Source: Helopsaltes ochotensis (lineage: Eukaryota > Chordata > Aves > Passeriformes > Locustellidae). From it: a stretch of 64,000 bases of DNA. The notes under the pieces are model-generated. The model ran no database searches. It had not been told where the DNA came from and saw nothing but the letters and a program-made list of their open reading frames with translations. Location: NCBI GenBank assembly GCA_013400155.1, contig VXBM01000767.1, positions 138,594 through 202,593 of the forward strand, in the 5' to 3' direction. Shown here piece after piece: positions 10,816 through 23,759 of the stretch (its first letter is position 1; every line of letters begins with the position of its first letter). The position numbers and the translations under genes are program-made.

Positions 10816-11985
10816 TGTTTTACAGCTATGTGGCTTAACCTTGGTGGGGAGCTGCTTCCTGTTTCTGAAAGTAAAGCCTGCCATGGTAAGGCCAAGGGTT
10901 ACAAGACAAGTAAAATCAGTGGTCTGGAGCAGAAAAGCAGGCATGGAGAAGTGCTACATTGAGAAATGAGCATGTTTCCTGGTTAAAGAGTGCATTTTGC
11001 AACTGAACTAATGGCCAAGATAAGGGAACCCCCTTTCATTATGGGAGTCTTGGATCTTTCAGGTGCACTTTGAGAGTCCACGGAGCCAAGGCAAAGAACT
11101 GAGCTCCTCCTATCAAAAGGAAACACACAGGCATCTGTACTTCTAGGCATGCACATGTGCCCAGAAGCAAGAAGGAAAGAAAGGGAACAGATGAGTTTCT
11201 GACATTTCCTTGAAAGTTGCCAGTCTTTTGTTCCCAAAAGGAGGATTTATTGAGAGTGATGTCTGAGGGTACACCTGGTGTTATCATTATGCATCTGAAA
11301 TAAGGAACTCATATTATAAAACATTTCCTGTTACACTAAAAAATAAGCCCTGTTTCCATGCTACACAATAGCACCCAATGGGAAACCTATCGCAATGTCA
11401 TTTAAGAGGGAAGTGAATAATATAATTATTTGCCCCCACATACATCTAGAGAAATTGGCTGAGTACTGTCTACAATATGTGGCATCCTTTCCAGGTGTAT
11501 TTTCTAGGATTGTGCACTGCCTATACTATTTTAACAATCAGTGAACAAGAATTTCTTAACAAGATTTTCTTACCAAGAAGAAAATCACAAGCTCAATATC
11601 CCTTGCTAGGTTGGAATAAACAGCAACAGTCTCAGAGCTATTGAAAAACAGTAGATTTGTGGAAGAAGTGCTGTTCCAATGCAAAATATTAAATGTCACG
11701 TCATTGCTTACCAAACAATCTTAGCAGCAACATTTTTATTCGCACTGAAAAAGGTGTTAAAAGGCTTTGTCCCTCAGGATTGCCATTTCAGTGCTTGTGC
11801 TGCACACCCAAAACACCAGAGTTACCTCAGAGGCCTTCTGAGCAGCATCTGGAGGTGGCAAAGGAGAAGGAAAAGCAGTGCCCAGTAGCCCACCATTAGC
11901 TCTGCTTCCTTGGTTCATGGGGAGGTTTGTGTCTGCCTGAGCAGGCTGGTGTGGTCAGGCAGAAAACACAGCTGAGCAGCAGGGC
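10816..11985. other. Unique noncoding DNA, no gene seen
   Basis: No gene. The stretch 11280-11460 is AT-rich and repeat-free, with CATTATGCATCTG, AATATAATTATTTG and a TATCGCAATGTCATTTA phrase, and may be a small conserved element (low confidence). The short frames at 11679-11899 overlap in two phases and are not coding-like. Confidence 0.5.
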
Positions 11986-11989
11986 CTGG

Positions 11990-12650
11990 GCACCCCTCCA
12001 TCACTGTCAATAAGTGAAATGGAGGGCCCTTACATCATTTCATTTACTATTTCAATGATTACATAGATCATTGCCTTCCCATTGTTTCAGTGATAGATTT
12101 AATTAACTTCCAATTAATCACAGAGGGTGATATTTAATGCTCAGCCCTGCACCGAGCACAGTGTCACAGACCAAAGAATATATTTTGAAGGCTTCAGTAA
12201 TCAAGAGGTCATGGAAGATAGATGTTCTTCACCAAAAGGGAGAGAGAGAAGATAAATTTGTGTGTCCACTCTGCTCTGGCTAACTGTTTTAGGATAATTG
12301 TTTCACATCCAAATGATAACTTTCCTAAAGGTCTATCCATGCACAAAGCTAGATAAAAGGGAGGAAGGGGGATAGGTTATTGGGTCATGTTATAGAGTCT
12401 TCATAGGGCTATAATTGCCATCGGCAGGCAGTGGCCAATGTTAGCAACTGCAGTGTTTAAGGCCCCGACAAATGGGCAGAAATAAATTCTCTGTAAAGAT
12501 AATTCCATTTAGGTACAATGACTTAAAAATACCAAACCCAAATCAATGACAAAAAGGAGAGTTTCATTACACTAAGGCTGATTACAGGCAGTGCAAACCC
12601 AAAAACTCATTTGCAGTCTTTCTGGGAGCACGATGTCAACATTAGGGCAT
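11990..12650. promoter_or_regulatory. Candidate conserved noncoding element(s)
   Basis: Two AT-rich patches show no repeat signature. 12000-12180 carries CATTTCATTTACTATTTCAA, GATTTAATTAACTTCCAATT and AATCACAGAGGGTGA. 12370-12560 carries GGCTATAATTGCCATCGGCA, GGCCAATG (a CCAAT box-like core) and GATAATTCCATTTAGG. The mix of TAAT cores, CCAAT and GATAA words in slow-looking DNA suggests an enhancer cluster, but nothing in the sequence proves conservation or activity. Confidence 0.35.
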
Positions 12651-13654
12651 CTGCTTTTTTTGTGGTCTTTTAGAAGGGATTCAAAGGATTTCCATTAGGA
12701 AAATACATCCTATTATTTTAAGCAGAAACATTTTCCTAATATATCTAGTGAAAATATTTGAGGTTCCAGTGTCACTTAACAAAATACCAGATGGCATGGG
12801 TGACATATTTTGGACCTGAAAAGCAATTTTGTTTCTTTTTACTCTTTTGACATTCGTGTCAGCTTTTTGCCTGAGACAGTGCCCAAAGGTACTGTTGTAA
12901 TACAGTGACCAAGTGTCCAAGGCTGAGAACTCTCCAAGTTGGTTCTCTGACCTGGGCTCCATCTGAGCAATTCCAAAATTCCCAGCTGTGCAACCTGGGG
13001 GACATGCTCAGCGATGCCAGGGCTCTGCCCTGGGAGCCAGACAACCTCTCCAGCTCACCAGTTCACAAATTCCCACACAGCCAACATGTCCCAGACCCCA
13101 CTGCAAGCACAACGCCAGTGCCTTAAAAGACTAGAGATTTGGCCTGAAAGAATGAATAAAAGCACTAAAATAAGGATGAGAACCCAGAGAAGCTGGAAAG
13201 ACCACTAAGGAAGAAGAGATAATTGTGAAGGAACAGAGCACCAGGCTCTGGTTCTTAGGGGCCAACAAATCTGTGGCAAAAGCCACAAGACATTCCAAGG
13301 AGCCCCTGAACAAGATGGCTCAGTACCTCCCCCTTGCCAGAGCTTGTCATTAGGAACGGTACATTTGCAGAAATTCAAAGGTTGGTGTGTGCGCTGAGCT
13401 TGCCCTGAGCACCTGGGTGGGATGACCTGGTCCATTCCTAGCTGCTCACTCATGCACAGGGCCCCGTGCCATCCCCTTCCTCACTACCACCAGTGACAGG
13501 CTGCCCACTGCCTGCCTCAGCTCCAGACCTGCCTTTTAGAAATGGTAATGAGAGAAGGGGAATGTTTTCACACCCTCAATAACAAGCAGATATATCCCAT
13601 AAGGATTTCTCCCATGCTGGCAGCCCTGGCTAACCTGACACTGTGACAGTAAAT
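12651..13654. other. Unique noncoding DNA, no gene seen
   Basis: Several short overlapping frames occur on both strands between 12681 and 13453, with no recognisable domain. No repeat is recognised. Confidence 0.5.
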
Positions 13655-13657
13655 TCA

Positions 13658-13686
13658 GCTGTGTGTATGTGTGTGCATGCGTGAGT
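13658..13686 (+). repeat. Short impure TG microsatellite
   Basis: Alternating TG with interruptions (TGTGTGTATGTGTGTGCATGCGTGAG). It is short, probably polymorphic at most weakly, and a candidate for Z-DNA only in principle. Confidence 0.7.
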
Positions 13687-13689
13687 GGG

Positions 13690-16600
13690 ACAGAGAGATG
13701 GCAGGAAACCTTCTAACAAATGCGGAGTGTAATTCTTCCCTTTCCTTTCCTATGGCTAATCTCTGAGTGCAAAGTAATTATCTTTCTCATGACTTTAAAT
13801 CTCTCTCTCTGGTATATTCTTGCCTGTCCAAAATGACTTTACAACTCCTTCATCTGGCACACAGCTGGCGTGCCTCACGGTGGATTCCTCTAAAGAGTGA
13901 TTTAAAGTTGCTTTCCATCAGTGTAAAACTAATGAGCAAGAAACATCTTGACACATGGTAACTGTAAGCCACACACTTGGTCAGCTGCGTACAAGAAAGA
14001 CACCCTCACTTAAGGCTTTCCAACTGTTCTCTCACAAGCACTCACAAGGCTCAAAGCCCAGCATGCTTATTTATTAGTGTCTTCACTTGCCCAGGTGTCT
14101 CTTTTCAGATAGACACTCACCGCACTTCTAATGCAGCTTCCCATCTGGAGTTACTGCTTCTCTCTTGCTCTGTTCCTAGAGATACAGGGGAACCTATTGG
14201 CAGTTTAAATCACAGGACGTGCTCGCTGCTTTCAGGTTGTGTGTTTGTTCTTTCTTTTTCTTTTTTTTTAATTTGAACCTGAAGCTTTTTCTGTAACACT
14301 CAGCACCTTGCCGAAGTAGCACGAACAGCCAGCCTGCAGCTTCTCTGTTGGGAACCTGGATTTACCTCAGGTGAACTGAAAGCAGTGAAATTATTTCAGA
14401 TTTACCAGGCATATGTAAGAAGAGAGCTTTAACCTCATATAATTTATCTTCATTTTCCCCTCTGTGAAACAGAGAAACCTGAGCAGATATGGAACCTTGG
14501 GGCAGCATTTTCTTACACAAATAACCAAAGCAAACTCCAAGCAGGATTAAGACTCTCAGGAAAAAGCACCCCCACTGACTCTGATTTCATCTAAATAGTT
14601 GCTGGTTGTCAGGAGTTTCAAGAATTCAGCTCAGTGGAAAACCAGCTTTTCATTTAGTACCTGAATGTGATTTTGTGGTTGTTTGAAAGAACATGAATGC
14701 AACTGTGGTGATGCATACCCCACTGTGGATGTGGAACTAACTAACACTTGAGTATTTACAACTCTCTGCTTCAGGAGCCAAATCTTTGCATCCAGAACTT
14801 AAAAAATGTTGAGTGTAATACACTCTTGACACAAAATCATCTGCAGGGAGAGAATATCTTTTCTCATGTGCATGTAAAACCACTAAGCAAATAACAGGGG
14901 AAATTATAAAGAGTAGCTTAGGACACGGCACTGTCTTGCTTGACTACATGTAACGCAAAGTTTGTAGGAATACAAAGAGATGTACTTGTGGGAAACAAAT
15001 ACAATAGGAAAAAAGCCTTTTCTCTCAAAATGTTTGAGGACAAGCTGAAGAAGAACTTTTGTGCCTGAAAATTTGTCTGCTTTTTCTAAAACATAACAGT
15101 CTTCCTGGGAAAAGGCTTACAAGCTGGAATATTTTACACTGCAAACTACTACACAACTCAAACATTTTCTTTAAAGTACCGGAATTTATTAGCCCTTACT
15201 TTACTGTGCCTCTTCTACCACCCTTTCCAATGCATCTTGAACCTCAGTTACCAATAAATGGCTTCATTCCCGCATTTTGTGCCTTCATAGCCCTTTCCAA
15301 AGATATCTGTCTGTTAAAAAAATCCAACAAAACTACAAGCTCTGCAGGCACCCAAAGTAGTATTCTCTGCTGTGAGGCTGTGATGGAAACATCCTCAAGG
15401 TTCCATAAAGTGCACCAAAGGCTGTAAATGGTAAAACTAAAAGAAAGTGTCAACACAGAGAATAGAGTACCCAGGAAGGAAGCTCAAGCCTCTGAACATC
15501 TCTCTGCTACCCCAGCCAAAAAGGCAGAACACAAAAAGGCAGTAGTCTGAAACAAATTGGGGAAGATGCTACTCAGGACAGAGAAAATATTTATGCAGTA
15601 TTTTTACTACTCCCAAAATTTAAGTGTATCAAGACTGATTAACTCAACACTGAAAATAGGTGGACTTCTGATTAGGAAGTTTGAGTGGCCTTTTAACAAC
15701 ATCAGTGGGTGAAAGTAATCCCTATTTGCCTTGTTAACGTACAAATTCTGCAACTTGGCTTGTTCCCTGCTTTCTTCCTTGTTTCCTTCTCTCTGAAGGC
15801 TATTTCCAATTCCCAAACACAACTCCCTGCCTCTCAGATCTGTACAAACCTTGAGCAAATGGGGCATCCTCTGTGCTCTCCCAACACCATGGGAAAAATG
15901 TTCTCTCCCCCCCTTATTTAAGTCACAGAGCTGGCTGCAGCGAGCAGTGACTTGTAATTATATTTAAACATCTCCTACCCTGTGACATCTCAGCCTGCAT
16001 GCCGACCACAGCACTCACCACAAAATTGCCAAAGAAAAACAAAGGTCAGTTCCTCTTGCATGCTAGCCTTTCTGCCCCATTACAGGAACACAGTGTGAGT
16101 CTCTCTCCAAGAGACTCCATCAGCACCAAGCCGATATTAAACATGGAGACAGAACACATGGACACAGGTATCCCCTTGTCAGTGAACTACTGACAACGGG
16201 AGGACGGTTTAGCAGTGAGCCTGGAATGGAGGAACATCCTTCACTTGTTACTTCTACTGTTCTCAGCAGCAGAAAATGCAGCCCCAGGCCACCCACCCAC
16301 CCAGGTGGGAGAGCCAAGTGCGCCAGAGGTGCTGACATCTGTCACTGTGTCAAGGAGCCTTCAACTATCCAACACAAAGGGAAAAAAAGAAATACAGGAA
16401 AGTGGTGCAGCATGAATAAGCTACCTCCTCACTTTGCAAGCCTGTGGTCAGCCAGAATACAAATCCTAGATTTCCATTGTCTGGGCCACAACCCCTCTGA
16501 AACATTAAGTGTAAGATAGTAAAGGCTTTTTTGTCAAAAGCAAAAAAGCAGTTCTTTTAGGTACTTTCTAACAAAGATAATTCACTGTTAAAAGACTGGA

Positions 16601-18595
16601 CAAGACAGAGAAGTTATCCATGGCATTTTGTGCAATCCTATCACCTAGCTTTGTGAACAGCAGTGTTTCCAGGTACAGTGGTATTCCATGCAGGCTGGGT
16701 GTCCACTGTACTTTGCAGAACGCCCAAGGCACTTTCCTTCCAAACAGTGGATGCTGAGCATCATGGATAGGAAGATGCAGAGGTGTAGAAACATTGAAAC
16801 ATCTCCACATGTATCTAAACATGAGCACAAAGAAATTGCTGACTTGTCCAAAGAGACGAAACAGCCTGTGGCCAGAGACCTTCCTGAGTCCCATCCTTTA
16901 ATTCAGCCCCCTCCTGGCTCCTTGTTCCCTTCCACAGACAGGGACAAGGAGCAACCACAGAGCCAAAACACAAGACATAATTTTGGATTCATTTTAAAGA
17001 GGCAGTACTGTATTTTGGATATGCCTCAGCTTCAAATGAAGGCAGACAGGGATCTACTGCCCTGAATGTAGATCAAGAGCACTATGGTAGGAGAATACCT
17101 TTCACAAAGAGCTAGCCAGCCTGTGCTAAGCCTAAGTTAAACGGTGTTTATTTTGTGAAACTGGTTAGGATCCTTCTCTGATTGACTTCCTTTTTTTTCT
17201 GGCCCAGAGACCTGCCCATTTTGTAGAGATAAATCCAGGTCATACTCTCTGAAGTCAGATAGATGCCTCAATCAGAAATGGGGAATATCTGTGTTTGACA
17301 CACACTTTGTCACTGATGGAATTTGTCAATGGAGCTGGCATTCTCTGAGTGTTCAAGGGTGGCAGTGACAGCCCAGAGGGCTGTGGGAGGCAGACATCCA
17401 CCCTTGCTCTAACTACAGCCAAACCCTCATGACAAATGCTTTTGAAAATGCCTGGGACAGGTGTAGAGCCCAGAATTACCTGGGCATGGATAGCAGAGTG
17501 GATAGCAAAATGATGTCACAGCACTGTGTCCCACAATGACAGAAACAACCTGGACGAAGAAAATTTCTTTCTTCATCCAACCTGTAGAAGATGATGTTTA
17601 CAAAAATTTCCTGTCTGAATTTAGCCCCTGATGATAGCTGTGAGTCATGCAGGTGACCATATCCCCAAAGTTACAAAAGTCATAGGCAAAATACTATTTG
17701 CAATTCAGAGGTGTTCTGCAGAGGTTGCTGAAAATCTTGCCTCTTATTTTATTTGTTTATTTCAGGGATTTCATAAGGGGAGTGTCTATCTGAACGGAGT
17801 AGAAGTTCAGAAACAAAGTCAGGATGAAAGCAAAGAAAAAAGAGGTTTTAATCCTTTGGGAAAGGAGTGAATACGTTACACACCCAGTACTGGAAAAACA
17901 TTTTGGAAATGGATCCTTGACCTGTGTAATTACCTTGGAAGAGATGACCACCGATTCTCAGCTCATGAGAGATCTCCCTGCCAGACCCTGCCCATGGGAG
18001 TCCCAGCTGGACTGTGCTATGACACCCACTGCTGCTCCAGGGATTTGGTCATCGTCAGAGACATCTGCTGCCCCTGTGGGGGACACAGCTAAACCCACAG
18101 TTTGGACATGCCCATATGAGTGCTGGTTACCAGTGTTAACTACTTCTGTCTCACAGATGGTCAATGTCTGAACTTCAGGCCCCACCTTCTGGTACATCAC
18201 ATTGCTCTGCTTTGCCTCCTAAAGTGTTTCTTCCTAGTTTAGTGTCCAGCTCTCCCTGACTCTCAGATCACAAAAGTATAAACACATGGATAGCTGGAAA
18301 GACACCTTGTGGGATTCTTTGTTCTAGACCTTCCTTCGAGTTCCCTCCAAACCCAATGCTCATTTCCACAGTGTCAAGGGCATTTTTACAGAGGTCTATC
18401 CTCCTGAAATGAAAGCCTGCAGTATCCCCATCACCTTAGGACAGGTTCCTTGTAGTCGTCATAATGTACGGTTGTGCTGGGCTGCACTTTGTAACTCTAC
18501 TGAATGAAGACCTTTTACATAGCTGCATTTAGTGTAACAAAAAGAGCACAATTTATTCCTATAGAAATATGTGGCAGCCCCCGTGGCAAATAACA
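13690..18595. other. Unique noncoding DNA, no gene seen
   Basis: About 4.9 kb without a supportable gene. The largest frames (122 codons at 15059-15427; 125 at 16688-17065, antisense to 108 at 16568-16894; 115 at 17824-18171, antisense to 80 at 17958-18200) come in opposite-strand pairs and show no domains. A phrase at 14430-14480 recalls the 3' part of MIR-type SINEs but is too short to call. A short direct repeat GGATAGCA lies at 17488 and 17499. Confidence 0.5.
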
Positions 18596-18599
18596 AACA

Positions 18600-18870
18600 A
18601 GTTAAGAGGGCATCTGTCGACACTGGGCCTTGATGGATTTCAGTCTTGCAACCTCTGCGTCTCTGCCTTTGACTGCATCAGCTTATTTGGCCTAATTAAC
18701 CTGAGTTTTCCTTGCTCAACAGAAATCATCTCCATGAAAAAGTCGTAGCTTGCAGATTCTGAGAAAGGTTTTTCTGTTTTGAAATATGAATGAGAACATG
18801 CTCCAGGCCATCTGGCGTTGGCCTTTGTAAATTCCAAAATGGATTTATTACAAATTAAAAAGGAATTTCG
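18600..18870. promoter_or_regulatory. Candidate conserved noncoding element (weak)
   Basis: Repeat-free stretch with GGCCTAATTAACCTGAG (paired TAAT/ATTA core), retained CpGs at 18618, 18658 and 18743, and CTTATTTGG-type words. The texture resembles conserved noncoding DNA. There is no coding signal; the minus-strand 65-codon frame here has no recognisable feature. Inference only. Confidence 0.25.
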
Positions 18871-20928
18871 GAAGTTATTTTTCTAGAACTTCTTCTGGTG
18901 TTTATAGATAGCTTGAAACTGCAAAACTGTGGTGGTGTGCAGTGCATATTTGAGCAAAGGTGTTTCCCCCTACCCCAGTCTTTTCCACATCTAGTGTTTA
19001 ACCCCAAGGGCTGGGGTATGGCTGTCGGTGTAGGGGAGTGGGTATCACGGCTTCTGTCACACTGTCTTGTGTTCTTGTCATGTTAAAACAAATGAGACAG
19101 TCACCGAAAACCAATGAGATAATTGCACTGATAACGATACCTGAGCAAGTACCTCCATGTGGTGGTGTACCGAACTCTTTGGGGAACTCGACGTGACCAC
19201 GCGGCACAGACATCCTTTGCGCGATGGTCCCAGGACATTTGTGTCCCACAACAAATTGCTGGAAACCCACTTGTTTCCCTGCAGCTTGGTGATACCACTC
19301 TGCCAGCCTTGCAGCAGGCACTGGGTGTTAACATCTGGCCCAGGAACAAGAGCAGAATTTGGCCCCCTGAGGGCAAAGGAGAAAAATAAAGATGGTGGGA
19401 AACCAATTCTCAAGTACTCTTTTGCTGCAGGAGTGAGAGCTTTAAGGTGGCAATTTTAAAAGCACAGCCCTGTTAAATAATCCAAGAAATTGGGAAAGCT
19501 GATCTTGTAGTCAAAGGACAAACTCATTTCTGAGTAGTTTCATTCACTTGGGAATAGTGCATATTTAATAGAAAAGAAATACCTACAAAAGCCCAGATGC
19601 AAGATTTACATTCAACTGAATTACAAAGGATACTGAAAAGAATTACTACATTTTGGTGGAAATCTCTTGCTTTCAGCATTTGTGAATTTAGGAATACTTT
19701 CATTTTAAAAAAGCTTTCACTGAAGCATGGTTATCCCTAAAAAAATTGAAAAAGGAAACTTGCTGAAAATATTAATTTCCAGTGGCTCTGTTCTATTCCC
19801 TTAGGTCTTTAAAAATCTCAGATTGAAATGGATGAATATGCAAGTGCCACTTATTGACGGCCTCCCACAAGAAGTGAAATCCTTTGAAATCATTGTGGAG
19901 GTAATTGTAAAAGAAGTTATATGCATAAAATTACTTCTCTGGTGCAATACGGATCATAAATCAGTTCACAATCAATCTACCCACAACTATTTCAATCTAG
20001 AAGATTTAAAAATATATGGCTGTACATAGGAAACCAAAGTTAAACGACCTGTAACAAAGGGACGTGTGATTGAAAGATGTATTTTTCTCTTGCTGTGATG
20101 CAGCATGAAGGAGCTGAAGAATATTTTCATATTCATTGAATTTAGTGAGGAAACTCACTGGCTGATGGTTTCTTGTAATACTTAATCACACATAATAGCA
20201 TGGTGAAAATGTTTGGTCAACCCTAGCCACAGTGGTTATTGCAGTAGCTAAAAGAGACTATTAGGCGAGCATGGGTGACAGGACACCAAGATCCCTGGAT
20301 TTTGTCTCCCCATGACCATGTTAATGGTGGCCAGATCTAGACTTCTCTCTCTCCTTGCCATTAGTGAATCCTAGCTGCTTCATCACTCCTGGGCTTACAA
20401 GCACGGACAAAACCTGCAGGTGATGCTCATCCACATTTTGAAAACTTCTGCTAAGAGGGCTGGACTATCTACTTATGGATAGTCTCAAAGATTTATTTCC
20501 CCTTAAATCTCTTTAAAAGTCAATAAGCAATCCATGAAGAAGTACAAGAGCTCTCACTGCTGAGTTACCTGATCATTTAGTGTAGTGCTGAAACTTGTTT
20601 AATGAGATGGTGTGCAGGTGGGGAAGAAGAAAAGGAATCATCTGCAGTTGAGTCAGACAACCTTGGTGATGAGGGAAGAGCTGAGTTTTTCTAAAACTGA
20701 CAAGCTACACATCACAAAAACTACTGATATTGGGATTACTTTCCTGCTAATCTGTTAAATATAAAAAAAAAAATCTCTGAAAAGAATGTCCTCCATTTAA
20801 GAGACCTGCACTTTAAAATACAAGGCATTTTTAAAAATTTGTGAGAAGCAATAGTGGGGTAGGCTGAGATGAAACGTAGAGAGGGTATTTCCCCTCAGGT
20901 CCATACCAGCATTTATTTCCTCCTAAGG
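18871..20928. other. Unique noncoding DNA, no gene seen
   Basis: Overlapping frames in several phases at 18998-19459 look like GC-moderate noncoding DNA. 19130-19240 retains a few CpGs (for example CGACGTGACCACGCGGC) without any promoter-like features that I can support. 19850-20030 is AT-rich and repeat-free and could be a small conserved patch. Confidence 0.5.
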
Positions 20929-21005
20929 AAAAAAAAAAAAAAAAGAAAATAAACAAAAAAAAAAAAAAAAAAAATAAATAAAAAAAAAAAAAAAAAAAAA
21001 AAAAA
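20929..21005 (+). repeat. Interrupted poly(A) tract, 77 bp
   Basis: A-rich tract broken by single G, T or C at a few places (AGAAAATAAACA, AATAAATAA). The interruptions suggest it is older than the pure A77 at 22654. The upstream sequence is not recognisable as a retroposed mRNA, and I see no flanking duplication. Confidence 0.85.
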
Positions 21006-21680
21006 CACCCTCATACCAAACCACTACACTATTTGCTTCATTTTATAAGTAGAAAAATATTTGAAAATGTGAAATAAATATGTTCAATGGAGCCTGTGCT
21101 CAGCAGAGGGAAGAGACTGTGCAAAAGGATATTTCCAAAGGACAACAAGAGCAGGCACAGAGCAGATTCTGACTGTGTTCACGTACTTACAATAACAGTA
21201 GGTGAAATACATTATTAGTGATGGCTGATGTTGACTTTTACGTTTTCCAAGGGTAAGGTTTATGAGTAATAGGTCCCATAGTAGCCCCATGTTACAAGAA
21301 ATAACACCATTATAATATCAAAGCTGTAACCAGAGTGTGGAGGCGACTGCAATAGAAAGCTGGAATGGAATCATGCTCACACCCTGGGCTTCCTCACCTC
21401 TGCCTTAAAGTGATTATGTTTAAATAAAAAATGAGGACAGGAACTTCTTGCCTCAACAAATGGTTTGGAAAATTACCTTTGGCCTATCTAAATTTCCCCA
21501 TTTTGTTTGCAGAGCAGAAAGATGTCTCCTGCCTTTGTTTCGAAACCTGCTGGGCAGCCTAAGGAGATGCCATGCCGTACTGGAGCACTTGGAGTCTCCA
21601 AGGCATGGGGAGCTGGGCTCACAGCCCTGCTCCAAATCAATGACAGTGTTTAGGTCATTTGGCTCCCTGGCCTGTGCTTT

Positions 21681-21713
21681 TAGAATTGGATGGTGTCTTT
21701 CTAGAATTGGATG
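21681..21713 (+). repeat. 12-bp direct repeat TAGAATTGGATG, period 21
   Basis: The 12-mer occurs at 21681-21692 and again at 21702-21713, separated by nine unrelated bases. It is probably a small slippage duplication; no function is suggested. Confidence 0.7.
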
Positions 21714-22210
21714 CAGTACCTGATCATTGCTACTGAATCCTCAGATTAAAGGATTTTCACTTAATGAATTTGATGGGATGCCTTGGCCACTTGGGCCAAG
21801 GTTAAAACAATCTCGCACAGGAATTTGCAGGAATTTCTTGCATTTCCACTTTCCAGCAAACATCTCTCAGTATCTTCAAGAAATATTAATACCCTGGACA
21901 GCTAAGGATGAACATTTATGCTATGTGCCTACAACATATCCTTCTAGAAAGTAAATATCCAATGTCTCAACAATTTTAAAATCCCACATTTGCCCAGGAC
22001 ATCTTCACCTTTTCCTTTTTCCCCATTAATATCTAAATTTTTCCTGGGCATTTGCTTTTGTTTACTTGAAAAAATAAAGGCAGACCTGGGTTTCTTCCTG
22101 CCGTGCACACCCTATTTCTATTTCTCTTTTTTTCATCTCTCGCTTTAATTTGTTTGGTTTCCTTAACATTTTCCTTTGAATTCCTTATCATCTAAAGAGT
22201 TAGTGTTGAC

Positions 22211-22234
22211 AAAAAAAAAAAAAAAAAAAAAAAA
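22211..22234 (+). repeat. Poly(A) run, A24
   Basis: Pure A24 followed by TTAAATTCTTG. It is in the same orientation as the neighbouring long A tracts at 20929 and 22654. No retrocopy body is recognisable upstream. Confidence 0.85.
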
Positions 22235-22651
22235 TTAAATTCTTGTATTGTCAGGTTTTGAACCCAATCTGTTTAAAGTTTTCAAACCCAAATTTTCCAT
22301 TTTAATCAGAAAAGGCTTGTCTGGTAGCATGATGAGATTTTTTGTCGAGAGTAATCAAAATGACACATTCCTGACAGAAATATAGCTTTAAAACACAGTC
22401 CGTAAAAATGGAGTTTATAAATTTACTGACATTGCAATAGAACATGGTAAATCACTCTTCTTACAATTCTCTCTGCTTTATCAACAAGCCTTCTATAATC
22501 TCTACATCATAGGAAAGCTGAGAAGGATCACAATTAATTACCTATGTGCCCTATTTACTTAACTTGCAGACACAACCAGGTGTGTTAGAAGTACAAACCA
22601 TGGCCAACATTGATGTGAACATGACAGTAAACTCCAGTAACTCATGTACCA

Positions 22652-22653
<2 letters not shown>

Positions 22654-22730
<77 letters not shown>
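22654..22730 (+). repeat. Pure poly(A) tract, A77
   Basis: An uninterrupted run of 77 A. A tract this long and pure is unstable, so it is recent, or partly an assembly or polymerase artefact. In frame it gives a polylysine open frame that is not a gene. Upstream sequence (22550-22650) does not resemble a known mRNA 3' UTR, and no AATAAA is seen just before the tract. Confidence 0.85.
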
Positions 22731-22733
<3 letters not shown>

Positions 22734-23740
22734 CTTTTTGCTAGTAGGATTTACTCCTGACTCTTCACCCCATCAGTCTGAAGGTGTCTAAAGGTTGGTT
22801 GTTAGAGGCATTGGAGCTGGGAATGTTACCAGTCTGGGTCCCCACAGGCAAGCCGAGGTACACACACGCCTGGTCCTGCAGTCTGCATCCTGGAGGGTTC
22901 CCAGGAGGGCAGAGACACAGGGACAGGGGTACAGAATGTCATAATCTGGAGTGGTGCTTTTTGTTACTGCTTTCAGACAGCAAGAGTCATGCTGGCTTCA
23001 GCAAGTGTTTAAGTTCATACTTTTTCCACTCGTCTTAGGAGAGTGCTCGCATGAATATCCATGGCAATAAAACACACACTTCAAATCAAACAAAAGCTCC
23101 AAGCCAAGTCACTGTTTCCTAATGCCTTTGCTCTGTCACCTGGGCAATGCTCCTTATGTGACTCGGGCTGCTCCACAGAATCCAGCCTTCAACTAATGTT
23201 ACCGCTGCTCAGCTGAATAAATAAATTCTTCCAGTTCACTATTTTTATCCTGAGTTCGTGTCCATTCCCAGAGATCATTCCTCTTCTTCTGCTCTTGCTT
23301 ACAGGGCTTTCACAAACTCTTTTTGCAGGAGGCTGTCAGAGCCTGACCGGCCCACCCCAGCCTTTCCCAAAGACCGCCCCTTTCTTACTTCATAGTGTTG
23401 TCATCAGGAGAGGAAAGAACTAAAATACATACTGGTCAGGATGGTCAGGGTGGCACATCTTTTGCCCCATTTTCAGCTGTTTACATTTTTTCTTCTATTA
23501 TTCCAAGTTTCCAAGCCGGTCATTAAAACCACTTAAAAAAAAGCTACTGGAAGCACACCAAACCAGAACTTGACTGCTTGGCATTATTTTCCCTTACTGC
23601 AACTCAGAGTTGACCTAATCAGAGCAAAACTCTTTGGAAACAAGCTGAAACTGCTGGTTAAACTACAAGCACCCACAACGGGAAGGGATCAGACACCCAG
23701 CTGCTTTCAATCCCACAAAGGAGGCTGTCTTCTTCAACAG
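22731..23740. other. Unique noncoding DNA, no gene seen
   Basis: GC-moderate sequence with short random-looking frames. No repeats are recognised. Confidence 0.5.
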
Positions 23741-23759
23741 CTGCAAACATCACCAGGAA

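Larger units (their letters stand above)
21006..22653. other. Unique noncoding DNA between poly(A) tracts
   Basis: No gene. It contains a short tandem duplication (21681-21713) and an A24 run (22211-22234), both listed separately. 22430-22560 is AT-rich with CAATTAATTACC and could be a small conserved patch. Nothing else is recognised. Confidence 0.5.

Noticed and set aside
14425..14485. MIR-type SINE remnant
   Set aside because: Only a vague match to the CCTCATCTGTAAAAT-type end of MIR. No box A/B region or core could be found upstream.
22546..22791. Open frame with a long polylysine run
   Set aside because: Produced by reading through the A77 tract. No protein feature lies on either side.
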